Source of the DNA: Astrothelium macrocarpum
Taxonomy: Eukaryota; Ascomycota; Dothideomycetes; Trypetheliales; Trypetheliaceae
Direction of reading: 5' to 3'
DNA: 64,000 nt
Assembly (NCBI GenBank): GCA_021030915.1
Contig: JAGEMR010000002.1
Span: 558,001 to 622,000 of the forward strand
Program-made: the position numbers and the translations under genes
In this document: piece by piece, positions 42,101-52,477 of the stretch
Position numbering within the stretch: position 1 is the first letter of the stretch
How the letters are laid out: every line of letters begins with the position of its first letter
Notes under the pieces: model-generated
What the model was told of the DNA's origin: nothing
The model's input: the letters and a program-made list of their open reading frames with translations, nothing else
Database searches by the model: none

Positions 42101-42749
42101 AACGCCTCTCGTTCATGTTCTGCATCCGCATCATCGACGCCGTGAGCTTGAGACTGGCGGCCGGGGAAATAACGTGAAAATGCTGAGCGCCATGCATGGG
42201 GCGAAGTTACCAGGTCACGAAAACGACGAGATACAAGAGCAACGTTTGCAAGCTCGGAGGCAGACAGATGTGACAATGCATGAGTCAAGATCTCTGGAAA
42301 CACATGTTAGCTTTGTCTATCATTTCTGACTGCGAATTCTTACCATTAGGCAACTGTGCAATGGGAGATCTCTTGTCACCAGGTTTTCTATTCGTTTTGA
42401 TCACGTCAAACGCAGGTCCATCGGATCTTGATCTTGGAGGTGTCACAATGGCATTTTCATATTGAGAAATCCGGTTCCCCGGTGATGGCGAAGGAGTCTT
42501 GGACGCGTTTATCCGCCGATTACTGCTCGTTGTGTTGAATGCATCATCTGAATGCGAGCTTTGGCTATTCGCCTCGAATTGAGAACTGTATGAGGAAGCA
42601 TCACTCTCTCCGCGTCCACGAGAGTGCAACAGCGGAGGAGGCTGCTGGTTTGGATCATGGATTCCATGTTGACCTGGGGAATTGTTGGTTTCGGGAACGC
42701 GTTCTTCAAATGAGGTTTTGGGGGATGCTGTGGAAGGCTCTGATTGCAT
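39199..42749 (-). CDS. ufo1: Ufo1-like F-box protein with C-terminal ubiquitin-interacting motifs, 1166 aa
   Basis: Two exons, 42749-42344 and 42293-39199. The 50-nt intron (GTAAGA...TTCCAG) lies inside the F-box and its removal restores LPNEILTHALSHLSASELAN, followed by VALVSRRFRDLV. The central half contains WD-like strands (FLALGTSIGTIYLWDIRAS, ALTLIHGGADGLVQAWDPL). The C-terminus has two good UIMs (DDDLNEAIRLSLLE and DDLDFALQLSLAEE) and a weaker one (LAYARLLSEES). F-box plus WD40 plus UIMs is the layout of yeast Ufo1, the SCF receptor that feeds substrates to the proteasome through its UIMs. The charged Arg/Glu-rich region between WD part and UIMs is typical linker. The coding strand is C-rich at plus-strand 40,640-40,070 and G-rich at 39,960-39,540. 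Confidence 0.87.
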
Positions 42750-43318
42750 AAAATTGCTTGAGGACTATAGAAGAGGTTGCTTGGACTGAGCCAGGTCGTC
42801 TGGTCAGTCAATGATGATCTTGGCGCGCGTTCGTTGAAGAGTTGTCTGAGTCAGGATGCAAAAGGAGGTGGACTCGTCCCTTGTCGCACATGTGGCTTAG
42901 ATAAGCTCTTGATCATCTCTCTGCACCATCTGTACCATGATTAATGTTGAATGATGTGACATTACGCTGTTCTCAGAGTTGTAATCTTAGCAGCTGCATG
43001 TAAAACCCGCAGTTACGCTTTTTAGTAAATAAAGTGTGTTTGGTTTGTTGCACACAGTTCAATTCTCCATATGCTTCAACTATCTTGGCTATCATGTGGG
43101 TCTCTGACTACTTTAACATGAGCTTGGATATTTCCCATTTGGTCAATGTCTTGTTGCACTCTCGTCTTGAGGGCTCAGTAATTTCAAGAGAATCTCCATC
43201 GGTTCTGTGACTCCCGCATAGCACCTACTGACCACAGCATAGCTCTTTATCCTACAATTCCGCTTCTGTTTCCGACTTTCCTAGACTCGCATCACGAGCA
43301 GTTTAATCATTGCTGATG
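42750..43318. other. tandem intergenic region, promoter of the Ufo1-like gene
   Basis: 569 bases, no supported ORF, repeat or RNA gene. Confidence 0.5.
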
Positions 43319-45914
43319 TTAGCGAAACAGCCTTCCATCCATTCCAAATTGTTGACCCCGGCCATTTCCTTGTTGTCCTCCACCAACACCTCCATGAAGG
43401 CCAGCGCCACGCCCCAGTGGGAGTCCATCAGGGCCAAACCCTTGTGGTCCACCAGGCATTCCAGGAAAGCCAGGAGGAGGCGCACTGGGCGGACCACTAT
43501 TGAAGAAGCCTGGTGGCGCACCTGAAGGTGGTCCTCCGGGAAACATGTGAGGTGGCGGTCCATTAGGTCCACTACCACCAGGCGGAAGAGACATTTGACG
43601 GTTGATTCCAGGATGCCCATCCATTGGCGGCAAATTGCGGTTAATACCAAAAGTTCCCTGGTTTGGAGTGAAGCCGGGTGGGAAACCTGCAGATAGCGGT
43701 GGCGGCTGCTGTTGCGGATTGCGGAAAGGTGGCATGTGAAATCCAGGCGGCGGCCCAACTTCATGACGTTGCTGCTGAGCCTGTGTCTGTGATGAATGTT
43801 GCTGCTGTAGATGGTGTTGTGGAGGGATCATTGGAGGTCCAAATGGTCCATCAAAAGGTGCCAAGTTCTGCCCATGCCCAACTGAATTGCTCTGAAATCG
43901 CGGTTCTGGCTCGGGCATCTGGTTATGACGCTGAAAATTGGAAATTGCTGCATCGTCAAAGAAATTATTGGGGCCACGCTGAGGCTGGGACGGACGTCGT
44001 CCTACCAGCTCCTGTTCAAAATCAAGTGGCATCTGTTGTGGCTGTTGCACTTGTTGCTGTTGACGGTCAAAATCGTTCGCAAATCGCTCATCAAAGAAAC
44101 CCGAGGGCGGTCCCCTCGAAGACCTGGGTGCAGGTTGCTGCGGTGGATCGTTGTTCAAGAAAATCTGGAAATCGGGATCATCTGGCGGTTGTGGTGGGCG
44201 TACTCGCGGTTGTTGCTGTGCCGTGTTTGTTGGTTGATTCTTCATAAGACTGAGCAACAATTCCCTCTTTTTCGCGTCTGGCTGTTGCTCAGTTTGCTGG
44301 TTTCGGGTATTAGGAAACGCGCCAGCATCATCAAAAAGAAAATCATTCTGTGGTATACGCGCTGGTTGTTCGGACTTTGATGTTGGAGTCGCAATCTGGC
44401 TTCGGCGTTCGTTCATGGGTGACCATGGCCCAAAGTCAGATCTGCGAGGATCATGCTGTTCATCGAATTGTGGTTGTGCCTCCTCTGCTGGCTTTTTATT
44501 TTCGTTGTTACCAAATAATGCGCCTAATGGATTCGCGAGTGTCTCCGATTCTTCTGGTCTCGCAGATGTTACATTTTGAGCTGCGAGCTTCTTGAGGATC
44601 AGATTGAATCCTTCCTTGTCTGCATCATTGCCGTTCATCATCGTACTGCCAATGTTATCAGCTTGCGTTTCTGCTTGAGCCGGCGGGGATGGTTCTTTGG
44701 GTCCAAAGAAGCTCTTGAATCTTGAAGATTTGGGCTGCCCTGCAAAGGATTTTTGTCCATCATTTTTCACTTCAACAGTCTTCGCGGAAGCCCAACCAGA
44801 CAGCTTTCCAAGCCCCTCGTCCACGAGGGGAGTCGTAGGCTTTGACGTATTGCTTGGATCTTTTGCACTTGTTGGCGTATCGTTGCTATTCTCCACTTTT
44901 TTGTCTTGCTCTGTCTTGACGCCCTTCATCGAATCTTTCCACCGCTGAAAATCCTCTGCAGTCTTGGGTTTGTTATCAACCTTTGCGACACTTTCCAAGG
45001 GAGCTGCCGGTTCATCCATCCATTCTGGCTCCTGTTCCACGCGACATTCCTTGTTTCCTCGTCGATCTCTATCAGTACCGGCAGTTCGGGGGTGCACACT
45101 CCAATCAGCGTTGAGACCTGCGCTTGCTGGAGGTGTTCGCCAAGAGCCACTTTCGTGCCTGCCCCTGCCAATGCCGACTCGACCAGACCGTCTCTCCTCC
45201 TCGTTCCCGTGCTTTTCACGGTCGCCACGTCCAAATGGACCTTCGCCATTCCAGTCCCTACTATTAATCCTCTCGGCATCGTCCTGACCTGTACTAACTT
45301 TACGACTACGCACATTCGTCCATCCATCACCGTCTTCTTTTGCAGCCCTTTTACCATTTGTTAGACCATTTTTATTGTATTGTTGATCAGTATTCCTGTC
45401 ACCAAAGAAACGCGAGTGAAAGTCGGGTTTGCTAGGAGTCGCGAGGCCGTCATCTTGTACATTTGCAGCATTACTCGGAGAGTCCAATGGCTTTGATGCG
45501 ATTCGTGAGGCTGACGCGAACGCGGTTTTGGGAGGGCCAAGAAAGGTATCAACTAAAAGCAAAGATTTGATCAGAGTTCTAGTTTAGGAAAACACACGTA
45601 GATCAGCATACCGGCAGAGCCTGAAGTAGTCCTATTTGTACTACGGGTCTGGATTAATGATGGGCGCTGTGCTTGCTTGTCGCTATTGAGTAAAAGCTCG
45701 TCGGGTCGGATTCCTGGAGCTTTCACGCGTCGCTGATTCGGTTCTGTTGTGAGAGCAGCACTAAATATGATTGTCAGTCGTCTTGAGGCGATGACGCATG
45801 ACTAAGGACGTACTCCATCCACTGCTCGATGGACGGCAAACCATTGGGCTTGGAAACCAATGGCGAATCGCGTAGGGATTGAAGAAACTCGGGAGAATAT
45901 TTTTTGGAGGCCAT
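43319..45914 (-). CDS. 4E-T-like eIF4E-binding protein, Gln/Pro-rich, 827 aa
   Basis: Three exons on the minus strand: 45914-45814, 45760-45612 and 45552-43319. Introns are 53 nt (GTACGT...TTTAG) and 59 nt (GTATGC...TTTAG). Exon sum is 2484 nt. The N-terminus KKYSPEFLQSLRDSPLVSKP followed by GLPSIEQWM resembles the eIF4E-binding segment of 4E-T (EIF4ENIF1). A later EPEWMDEPAAP resembles the EPEW motif of that family, next to a GRxGIGRGRHESGSW segment. The second half is Gln/Pro/Phe-rich and low-complexity, typical of proteins that enter P-bodies. The inferred role is cap-dependent repression or mRNA decay in the cytoplasm. The binding motif reads Y-S-P-E-F-L-Q, so the last position of YxxxxL-hydrophobic is Gln; affinity may differ. 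Confidence 0.78.
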
Positions 45915-46540
45915 CACCAGATTCGGGCTGATGTGAGGCACTGCCCCGGGTTGAGGGGAGTCGAGAGCACTTGAGCAAAAATGTTTGGGAGACAAGAATG
46001 ATCAGAATCCGTGCCAGAGAAACGAGAAGGAAACGTGGCGATAGAGCATAAGATTTGTCTAGAAAAGCGTTCGAATGGAAGCAATCTAAGCTTGGAGCTG
46101 ATTTGGTACTCGGCGAGGTCGGCAAAGGCAGTGACGAGTGCGCTGAGGGTGATATATATAAAAGCTTTGGAGGGTTTGTGAGTGATGAGGCAATGTTTGC
46201 ATAAACCCTGTCCCTATGGATGACAAGCTTCTGGAAGAAGTGAATGAGAAACGGTGAGACATACGTCGGCGGGAGTTGAGTGTGCGAGGGCGAAGGTGCA
46301 AGGTTAGGTGAGGGTAGGGAGGGGATATAGAGAGCAAGAAGCTTGCGGTCTGGCGAATGCGGGGAAATTAAAGCACCTGAACAATGAAGCAGATCCAGTC
46401 TTGCTAGGCAGAGACTGCGAACACGGGATTCGATTATGTTTGGGAGGATCTCGAGGTTGCGAATGAATGTTCAAGTTGTCGCATGATGTCGCTTAATTGC
46501 CCAGGACTTTTAATTCCTGCCGCCGCCAGGGTTCGCCCGC

Positions 46541-46623
46541 ACCAGCCAGCGGATGCGATTGAAAAATAATCGCCCGCGACCGCAAGAGATAATTCGCTGT
46601 TTACATTGTAGGGAGGCCCTTGG
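46541..46623 (-). repeat. about 80-bp dispersed element, copy 1 (reverse orientation)
   Basis: Read on the minus strand it shows AAGGGCCTCC, then GCGAATTATCTCTTGCGGTC, then GCGGGCGATT and a CGCTGG tail. The same order of blocks is seen in four other copies near prp22. Confidence 0.8.
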
Positions 46624-46822
46624 CAATTCTAATGGAGGGATTTGCTTACGGTTTTTAACTGCTTCGGATTGCTAAGATGGAAACTACACCTAATGTACCA
46701 TGGTATACCTCATGTAGTCATATTGTAAGGTATATAAGAACTTCTCCTGCAGCTGGTAGACTTGGACCCCAATAATCCCATCTTCCACGAATCTCACAAT
46801 ACTGGTCTGATACAAACAGCCT

Positions 46823-46900
46823 GGGGTCCTTCCTGAGAGACTTCGACGATATATATCTCTTGTGGTCGCGGGTAACATTCATTATTGCAACCTCCGGTGG
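46823..46900 (+). repeat. about 80-bp dispersed element, copy 2
   Basis: Blocks GGGGTCCTTCC, GACGATATATATCTCTTGTG, GTCGCGGGTAACATT, ATTGCAACC and CCGGTGG follow the same order and spacing as the other copies. It lies about 107 bases upstream of the prp22 ATG, so it may be in the promoter or leader. Confidence 0.8.
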
Positions 46901-47006
46901 CCGCTTATCTAAGCACCAACCGCACCCTACCCAAGGTACCTTAGCTTAGGCACCTTCTTCCGCCACCTCTAATCTCTCCGTCCTTGACAGAACTGCGCAA
47001 AGAGTC

Positions 47007-50000
47007 ATGGGGGGCCTCGAGGACTTTGAACTGCTTGGTTTGGTCTCGAAAGTAACTTCTGAAATCCGCAACCATCTGGGTATTAGCGAAACAACTCTCG
47101 CCGAATTCGTGATTGACCAGCATACGAAATGTCAATCCCTTACCGAGTTCAAACAAAAACTAGAGGATATGGGTGCCGAGTTCCCCCCAAGTCTAATCGA
47201 GAGCATAGATAGACTGGTGGCTGCCATGCATCCCAAACACAAAGCAATTACGGACGAGGATGGAGAAGATGACAACAACAAAAAGACCAAGCTTTTCAAA
47301 GGGCTAGCAATACCGGACAAAGAGCAGGCATGGAATGATGATGGGGCTATCGATGAATTGCATACTGGGCCTTTGGAAAGAGAAGCCAAATTAGATGCGA
47401 TGGATGACACTTTTGCCATGCTCGAGGGACTAGCTTCCAAAGCTAATGAATCCAAGCAAAGTCGCAAGCGAAGCCTGAGTCCCATGGAAGATGGGCACCG
47501 TGGAAGAGACAAGAGCAAAAGGCATCGATACAGTCCTGAATCGAGATCACCAAGTCGGAGAAGACACAGGAGAAGCGAACGTAAGGATAGAGATACGTAC
47601 GAGGACGAATTCGGTCGAGTCAGGAAAGCAGAGTCTCGAGATGACTCTCATCACAAACGACGACGGTCACCAGATGGAAACAAGCAATTTGGGCGGCCCC
47701 CTACTCCTGAGTTGGATGAGCAACCTATCCTCTATAAAGTCTATGATGGTCGCGTTACTGGAATCAAGGACTTTGGAGTCTTTGTCAATCTCAAAACTGT
47801 CAAAGGAAAAGTGGATGGCCTTGTTCACGTTTCGGCCATGCAGGGGGGTGCCAGAGTTAATCATCCGTCCGATCTCGTCTCGCGAAACCAGGATGTCAAG
47901 GTCAAAGTTCTGCGTATGGAAAATGGCAAAATAAGCTTATCTATGAAGGAAGTCGATCAGGTTACAGGGCTGGATCTTGCTCCACAGAAGCGTCTCGCCT
48001 CAGGCGCCAACATGGAGGGCTTGGGCGGACGAGAAAACGATGGCAGCAGCAGATATGCTTCTCTTAGCTCCAAAGTCCCTGCTATTGATAATGGAAATGG
48101 GGGTAACCCCAAGAAGCCAAAGAAGCGAATGACGTCTCCAGAAAGATGGGAGATTAAACAATTGATTGCATCAGGCGCAATTTCTGCTCAAGAATACCCT
48201 GATATTGACGAAATTTACAACGAAAATGTGAATGAAAGGGGTGAGATTGAAGAAGAGCAAGACATTGATATTGAAGTTCGAGAGGAGGAGCCCCCCTTTT
48301 TGCAAGGACAAACGAAGCAATCTCTCGATCTGTCTCCCATTCGAGTCGTCAAAGCCCCTGACGGATCGCTGAACAGAGCAGCAATGTCTGGGGATACCCT
48401 TGCTCGAGAACGTCGTGAACTACGCCAGCAAGAAGCTCAGGACAAAGCAGCACAAGAAGCATCAAAGGTTGACTTGAATGCACAATGGAATGACCCAATG
48501 GTCGCCCCGGAACAACGAAAGTTTGCAAGTGATCTTCGACAGGCCCCCAGAGATAAAGCTGCGGAGCCCATGCCAGAATGGAAGCGCATCACCCAGGGCA
48601 AAGAGCAATCTTATGGCAAACGAACAAACTTATCCATCAAAGAGCAAAGGGAGTCGCTCCCAGTCTACAAGTTTCGGAAGCAAATACTCGAAGCCGTCGA
48701 ACAGTATCAGCTTCTCATTGTCGTTGGTGATACTGGTTCTGGCAAGACCACCCAACTCACCCAATATCTTGCAGAAGCCGGATACGCCAATGAAGGCATG
48801 ATTGGCTGCACACAGCCTCGTCGAGTTGCTGCAATGTCTGTGGCTGCACGTGTTGCTGAAGAAGTTGGTTGCAAACTGGGTAATGAAGTTGGCTATACGA
48901 TACGATTCGAGGACAATACAAGCTCAGACACCAGAATCAAATACATGACTGATGGTATCATGCAGCGAGAGATTCTTCTTGATCCGTTGCTGAACAAATA
49001 TTCGGTCATTATGTTGGACGAAGCCCACGAGCGAACCATTGCCACGGACGTTTTATTTGGTCTCCTCAAAAAGACACTGAAGCGCAGACCCGATCTCAAA
49101 CTAATTGTAACTTCTGCCACTTTGGATGCCGACAAGTTTTCCGAATACTTTAACAAGTGTCCAATCCTATCAATACCAGGTCGTACGTACCCGGTTGAAA
49201 TCATGTACTCCAAGGAACCAGAGTCAGACTATCTAGATGCTGCTCTAGTCACAGTTATGCAGATCCATCTTGCAGAGCCGCTTGGAGACATATTATTGTT
49301 CCTCACCGGCAAAGAAGAAATTGATACCAGCTGTGAGATTCTTTATGAAAGGATGAAAGCTCTTGGACCAAGCGTTCCGGAATTGATGATTCTTCCCATC
49401 TATGGAGCACTGCCAAGTGAAGTTGCTAGCCGCGTGTTTGAACCTGCACCGCCTGGCAGTCGGAAGGTGGTTATTGCAACGAACATTGCAGAGACTTCTA
49501 TCACTATAGATGGCATTTACTACGTGATTGATCCTGGCTTTGTCAAGCAGACTGCTTACGATGCTAAACTTGGCATGGATCGATTACAAGTAACTCCCAT
49601 TTCTCAAGCTCAAGCCAAGCAAAGAGCCGGGCGTGCAGGAAGAACAGGGCCAGGAAAATGCTTTCGGCTATACACTGAAAGTGCATTCCAATCGGAAATG
49701 TTGCCGACAACGATACCAGAGATTCAGCGGCAGAATTTGTCAAACACCATCTTGATGTTGAAAGCCATGGGCATCAATGATTTACTTCACTTTGATTTTA
49801 TGGACCCGCCACCAACCAATACTATGCTTACGGCGCTCGAGGAACTCTATGCCCTATCCGCTCTCGATGATGATGGTCTGCTGACACGATTGGGTCGACA
49901 GATGGCCGACTTCCCAATGGACCCATCTCTGGCAAAGTCATTAATCATCTCTGCAAGCCTTGGCTGTTCTGAAGAGCTTTTGACAATTGTTGCCATGATC

Positions 50001-50654
50001 TCCGCTGTGCAGACGGTTTTCCACAGGCCAAAAGACAAACAGCAGCAAGCCGATCAGAAAAAGTCCAAATTCCATGACCCTGCTGGAGATCACCTTACCC
50101 TCCTCAATGTCTACAATGCTTGGAAGTATTCCAAATACTCTACGCCGTGGTGTTTCGAAAACTTCATCCAACCCCGCTCAATGAAGCGCGCACAAGATGT
50201 TCGAAACCAATTGGTGGAGATTTTGAAACGCCATAGACATGAAGTCATTTCTTGCGGCCGGGATACTGTCAAGGTCCGACAGGCACTCTGCTCCGGCTTC
50301 TTTCGCAATTCGGCCCGCAAAGATCCCCAAGAAGGATACAAGACGCTTGTCGAGGGCACACCTGTTTATATGCATCCCGCGTCGGCGCTATTTGGAAAGC
50401 CTGCGGAGCATGTGATTTACCATTCGCTTGTTGAGACGACAAAGGAATACATGCATAATGTGACAGCCATTGAGCCAAAGTGGCTGGTGGAGGCAGCGCC
50501 AACATTCTTCAAGGTAGCAGGTGTTCATCAATTAAGCAAACGAAAGCAGGCGGAGAGAATACAACCTCTGCACAATAGATTTGCTGGGGAGGACGATTGG
50601 AGGTTGTCTGCACAAAAGAGGCAAGGAAGGGGTGGTGGTGGCACATGGGGATGA
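47007..50654 (+). CDS. prp22: DEAH-box RNA helicase Prp22 (DHX8), 1215 aa
   Basis: Spliceosomal ATPase that releases spliced mRNA after the second step. Intronless here. An RS/charged region (residues about 150-230) precedes an S1 RNA-binding domain (about 241-316: YDGRVTGIKDFGVFVNLKTV ... GKISLSMKEV), the layout specific to Prp22 among DEAH helicases. Motif I is GDTGSGKTT (about 574), motif Ia TQPRRVAAMS, motif II DEAH (about 671), motif III SAT (about 703), motif V TNIAETSITI and motif VI QRAGRAGRTGPGKCFR. The ratchet and OB-fold C-terminal domains follow, ending near WLVEAAPTFFK. Length matches the family. All catalytic residues are present. ATG at 47007 is the first in frame. Confidence 0.97.
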   Translation: MGGLEDFELLGLVSKVTSEIRNHLGISETTLAEFVIDQHTKCQSLTEFKQKLEDMGAEFPPSLIESIDRLVAAMHPKHKAITDEDGEDDNNKKTKLFKGLAIPDKEQAWNDDGAIDELHTGPLEREAKLDAMDDTFAMLEGLASKANESKQSRKRSLSPMEDGHRGRDKSKRHRYSPESRSPSRRRHRRSERKDRDTYEDEFGRVRKAESRDDSHHKRRRSPDGNKQFGRPPTPELDEQPILYKVYDGRVTGIKDFGVFVNLKTVKGKVDGLVHVSAMQGGARVNHPSDLVSRNQDVKVKVLRMENGKISLSMKEVDQVTGLDLAPQKRLASGANMEGLGGRENDGSSRYASLSSKVPAIDNGNGGNPKKPKKRMTSPERWEIKQLIASGAISAQEYPDIDEIYNENVNERGEIEEEQDIDIEVREEEPPFLQGQTKQSLDLSPIRVVKAPDGSLNRAAMSGDTLARERRELRQQEAQDKAAQEASKVDLNAQWNDPMVAPEQRKFASDLRQAPRDKAAEPMPEWKRITQGKEQSYGKRTNLSIKEQRESLPVYKFRKQILEAVEQYQLLIVVGDTGSGKTTQLTQYLAEAGYANEGMIGCTQPRRVAAMSVAARVAEEVGCKLGNEVGYTIRFEDNTSSDTRIKYMTDGIMQREILLDPLLNKYSVIMLDEAHERTIATDVLFGLLKKTLKRRPDLKLIVTSATLDADKFSEYFNKCPILSIPGRTYPVEIMYSKEPESDYLDAALVTVMQIHLAEPLGDILLFLTGKEEIDTSCEILYERMKALGPSVPELMILPIYGALPSEVASRVFEPAPPGSRKVVIATNIAETSITIDGIYYVIDPGFVKQTAYDAKLGMDRLQVTPISQAQAKQRAGRAGRTGPGKCFRLYTESAFQSEMLPTTIPEIQRQNLSNTILMLKAMGINDLLHFDFMDPPPTNTMLTALEELYALSALDDDGLLTRLGRQMADFPMDPSLAKSLIISASLGCSEELLTIVAMISAVQTVFHRPKDKQQQADQKKSKFHDPAGDHLTLLNVYNAWKYSKYSTPWCFENFIQPRSMKRAQDVRNQLVEILKRHRHEVISCGRDTVKVRQALCSGFFRNSARKDPQEGYKTLVEGTPVYMHPASALFGKPAEHVIYHSLVETTKEYMHNVTAIEPKWLVEAAPTFFKVAGVHQLSKRKQAERIQPLHNRFAGEDDWRLSAQKRQGRGGGGTWG

Positions 50655-50838
50655 GGCTGTGACAATATTGTTGCCGGTATCCGATTGCACAATTATTAGC
50701 TAGCCAAGTAGCAGCAAACACGGAATATCATTAGGTCTCATAGAGAGGACGTCACCCATTTTCAGCAATTATAGGCTACAAGAAAGTTTTAAATAATTTG
50801 TTGGAAAACAATCTTCGAGACTTTTTGGTTGTTGATTC

Positions 50839-50920
50839 TTGAGGGCCTCCCCACGAGATGTGCGGTGAATTATCTGTCTCACGGTCTAGTGACGTTTTTT
50901 ACTGCAACCCCTTAAGGTAG
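50839..50920 (+). repeat. about 80-bp dispersed element, copy 3
   Basis: Starts TTGAGGGCCTCC, contains GTGAATTATCTGTCTC and ends ACTGCAACCCCTTAAGG. It is followed 18 bases later by copy 4 in the opposite orientation; their facing ends are complementary (GCAACCCCT and AGGGGTTGC). Confidence 0.82.
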
Positions 50921-50938
50921 TGATGTTATTCACGCAAT

Positions 50939-51010
50939 CACCAGGGGTTGCCATAAGAAATGTCACCCGCGATTGCCAGAGATGTAATTCGTCGAGGTCT
51001 CCTGGGGGGG
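50939..51010 (-). repeat. about 80-bp dispersed element, copy 4 (reverse orientation)
   Basis: On the minus strand it reads ACGAATTACATCTCTGGC, then AATCGCGGGTGACATT and GGCAACCCCTGGTG. Together with copy 3 it forms an imperfect palindrome of about 170 bases. Confidence 0.78.
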
Positions 51011-51089
51011 AACTCCGACTGTTTGAAAGAATTTAAGCCGTAAATAAATCCGCTCCAAATGACTCTTAGTGCTTTCTCAGCTATCATTA

Positions 51090-51168
51090 TTGAGGGCCTC
51101 CTCACAACGTATGCGCGACATTATCTTACGTGGTCGCGGGTGACATATTTCATTGCAGCCGCTGGTGC
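51090..51168 (+). repeat. about 80-bp dispersed element, copy 5
   Basis: Best reference copy: TTGAGGGCCTCC, GCGACATTATCTTACGTGGT, CGCGGGTGACATATTTCATT, GCAGCCGCTGGTG in that order. Confidence 0.82.
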
Positions 51169-52477
51169 AATCAACTTTTGTGCCTCAACGGGAAACGGTT
51201 ACGTGATCCAGGTTGATTAGAATAGCTGAATTGGGGGATCGATATCTGATGCCAGTAGGGAACAAGCCCCCAAAAGTTGGTTGATAGTCTGCAGATAGAT
51301 GATAAAATGACGTGATGCGTGTCGCATATCCTTAGGGACGGGCCGTTTGTGTGTGTCCATCTTGCAGCATCATGTAGATGAGATCTATATTTGAATAATT
51401 CGCGCAATACTTGAGCAAAGTTGAAACTAAATGTTCTCGTGCTTTGAGTCAGGTATAGGGGATAAATGGATGGATTTGTTTGCAACGTGGACACCATTTT
51501 TGCTAGGCGCGATTCAATACAAGGTAGCTCTGAGATCCACCGCGGAATATTCAGAGACTATTTTCAAAATAGCCCAGCGAATTTCTGAGGTGGTTAGTAA
51601 GGTGTGACGGGAGAGACGAGGTCGAGTGGCGGTCAAGCCTCGACGCTACTGACTCTGAAACGCGCTCCTTTGTCTCATTCCCCACAGAACCAGTCTACGA
51701 CGCAACGCATTCGTAACATGTACAGTCAGGCAAAGCAGTTTCGCGCCCATGCTCCACCGTCTCAGTCGCCGCACCAGCAACCAAAGACCCGTCAGGCCTC
51801 TCTCATCCGTCATGCACAGGCGCTAGGAAGGCTTGATCCCGAAGAAGCGCCCGTGGTTGGCGTGCGATTAATGTCGGGACAGTCTGATGCCGGACTGTCC
51901 GGTGTCCCTCATGTCAAGCAGACAATGTCTGAACCGCGGTGATGTGCTACCGTGGCTGCCGCGACGAAGCTTGGTCACCCGATGGACTGGCTACTGCCAA
52001 GCTTCTCTGAAGCTTCCAGCGCGCGCCCGTACTGGTGTGTAGCCGCTACGGGCCTGTCCCCCTTTGACCAAAAGCGTAATTAATGGATCAACTTACGTAG
52101 ACCTGGGTCCCTGAGATCGTTTGCACTGGGGAAGTCAAGCCGAAAACAATCAAGCAGCTGAGGCTTTGACTCGAAGTGAAGCAGGCTTGTCTCGCCAGGA
52201 AGGCCAAGAAACGCGGCTTGGCTAATTTACCCAAACATTCACATTCTTTAAAAGAGTATGTCCAGTTTCTCACAAGCCATCATTCTGCCGTGTTTCTTTT
52301 CTTCCCCCCCTACCCTTTCACATTCACTTTTACAGGCAGGCCCGCCCCCGTTCAGTCTCTCTCTTTAAGTTCCGGGACTTTGCTGTTCTCGTGTACTTTC
52401 ATATACATATTCCACTTGGCATAGTGTCTTGAAGAACCTTCATTTTTACCGCTGCCGGACAGCAATCCTCCTTCACT

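Larger units (their letters stand above)
45915..47006. promoter_or_regulatory. divergent promoter region, 4E-T-like gene (-) and prp22 (+)
   Basis: 1.09 kb between divergent starts. It contains two copies of an about 80-bp repeat (46541-46623 and 46823-46900) and a TATATATAAAA tract near 46,152. No gene seen. Confidence 0.6.
50655..52477. other. intergenic region with repeats and an unsupported GC-rich ORF
   Basis: 1.8 kb. Contains repeat copies 3-5 (50839-51168). An ORF of 112 codons at 51604-51942 has no recognisable motif. A hairpin lies at 51877-51900, with 8-bp arms GGACAGTC/GACTGTCC. The last 200 bases are pyrimidine-rich leader of the protease gene. Confidence 0.5.

Noticed and set aside
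51604..51942. 112-codon plus-strand ORF downstream of prp22
   Set aside because: Low-complexity Ser/Gln/Arg-rich without motifs; kept only as an unsupported ORF.
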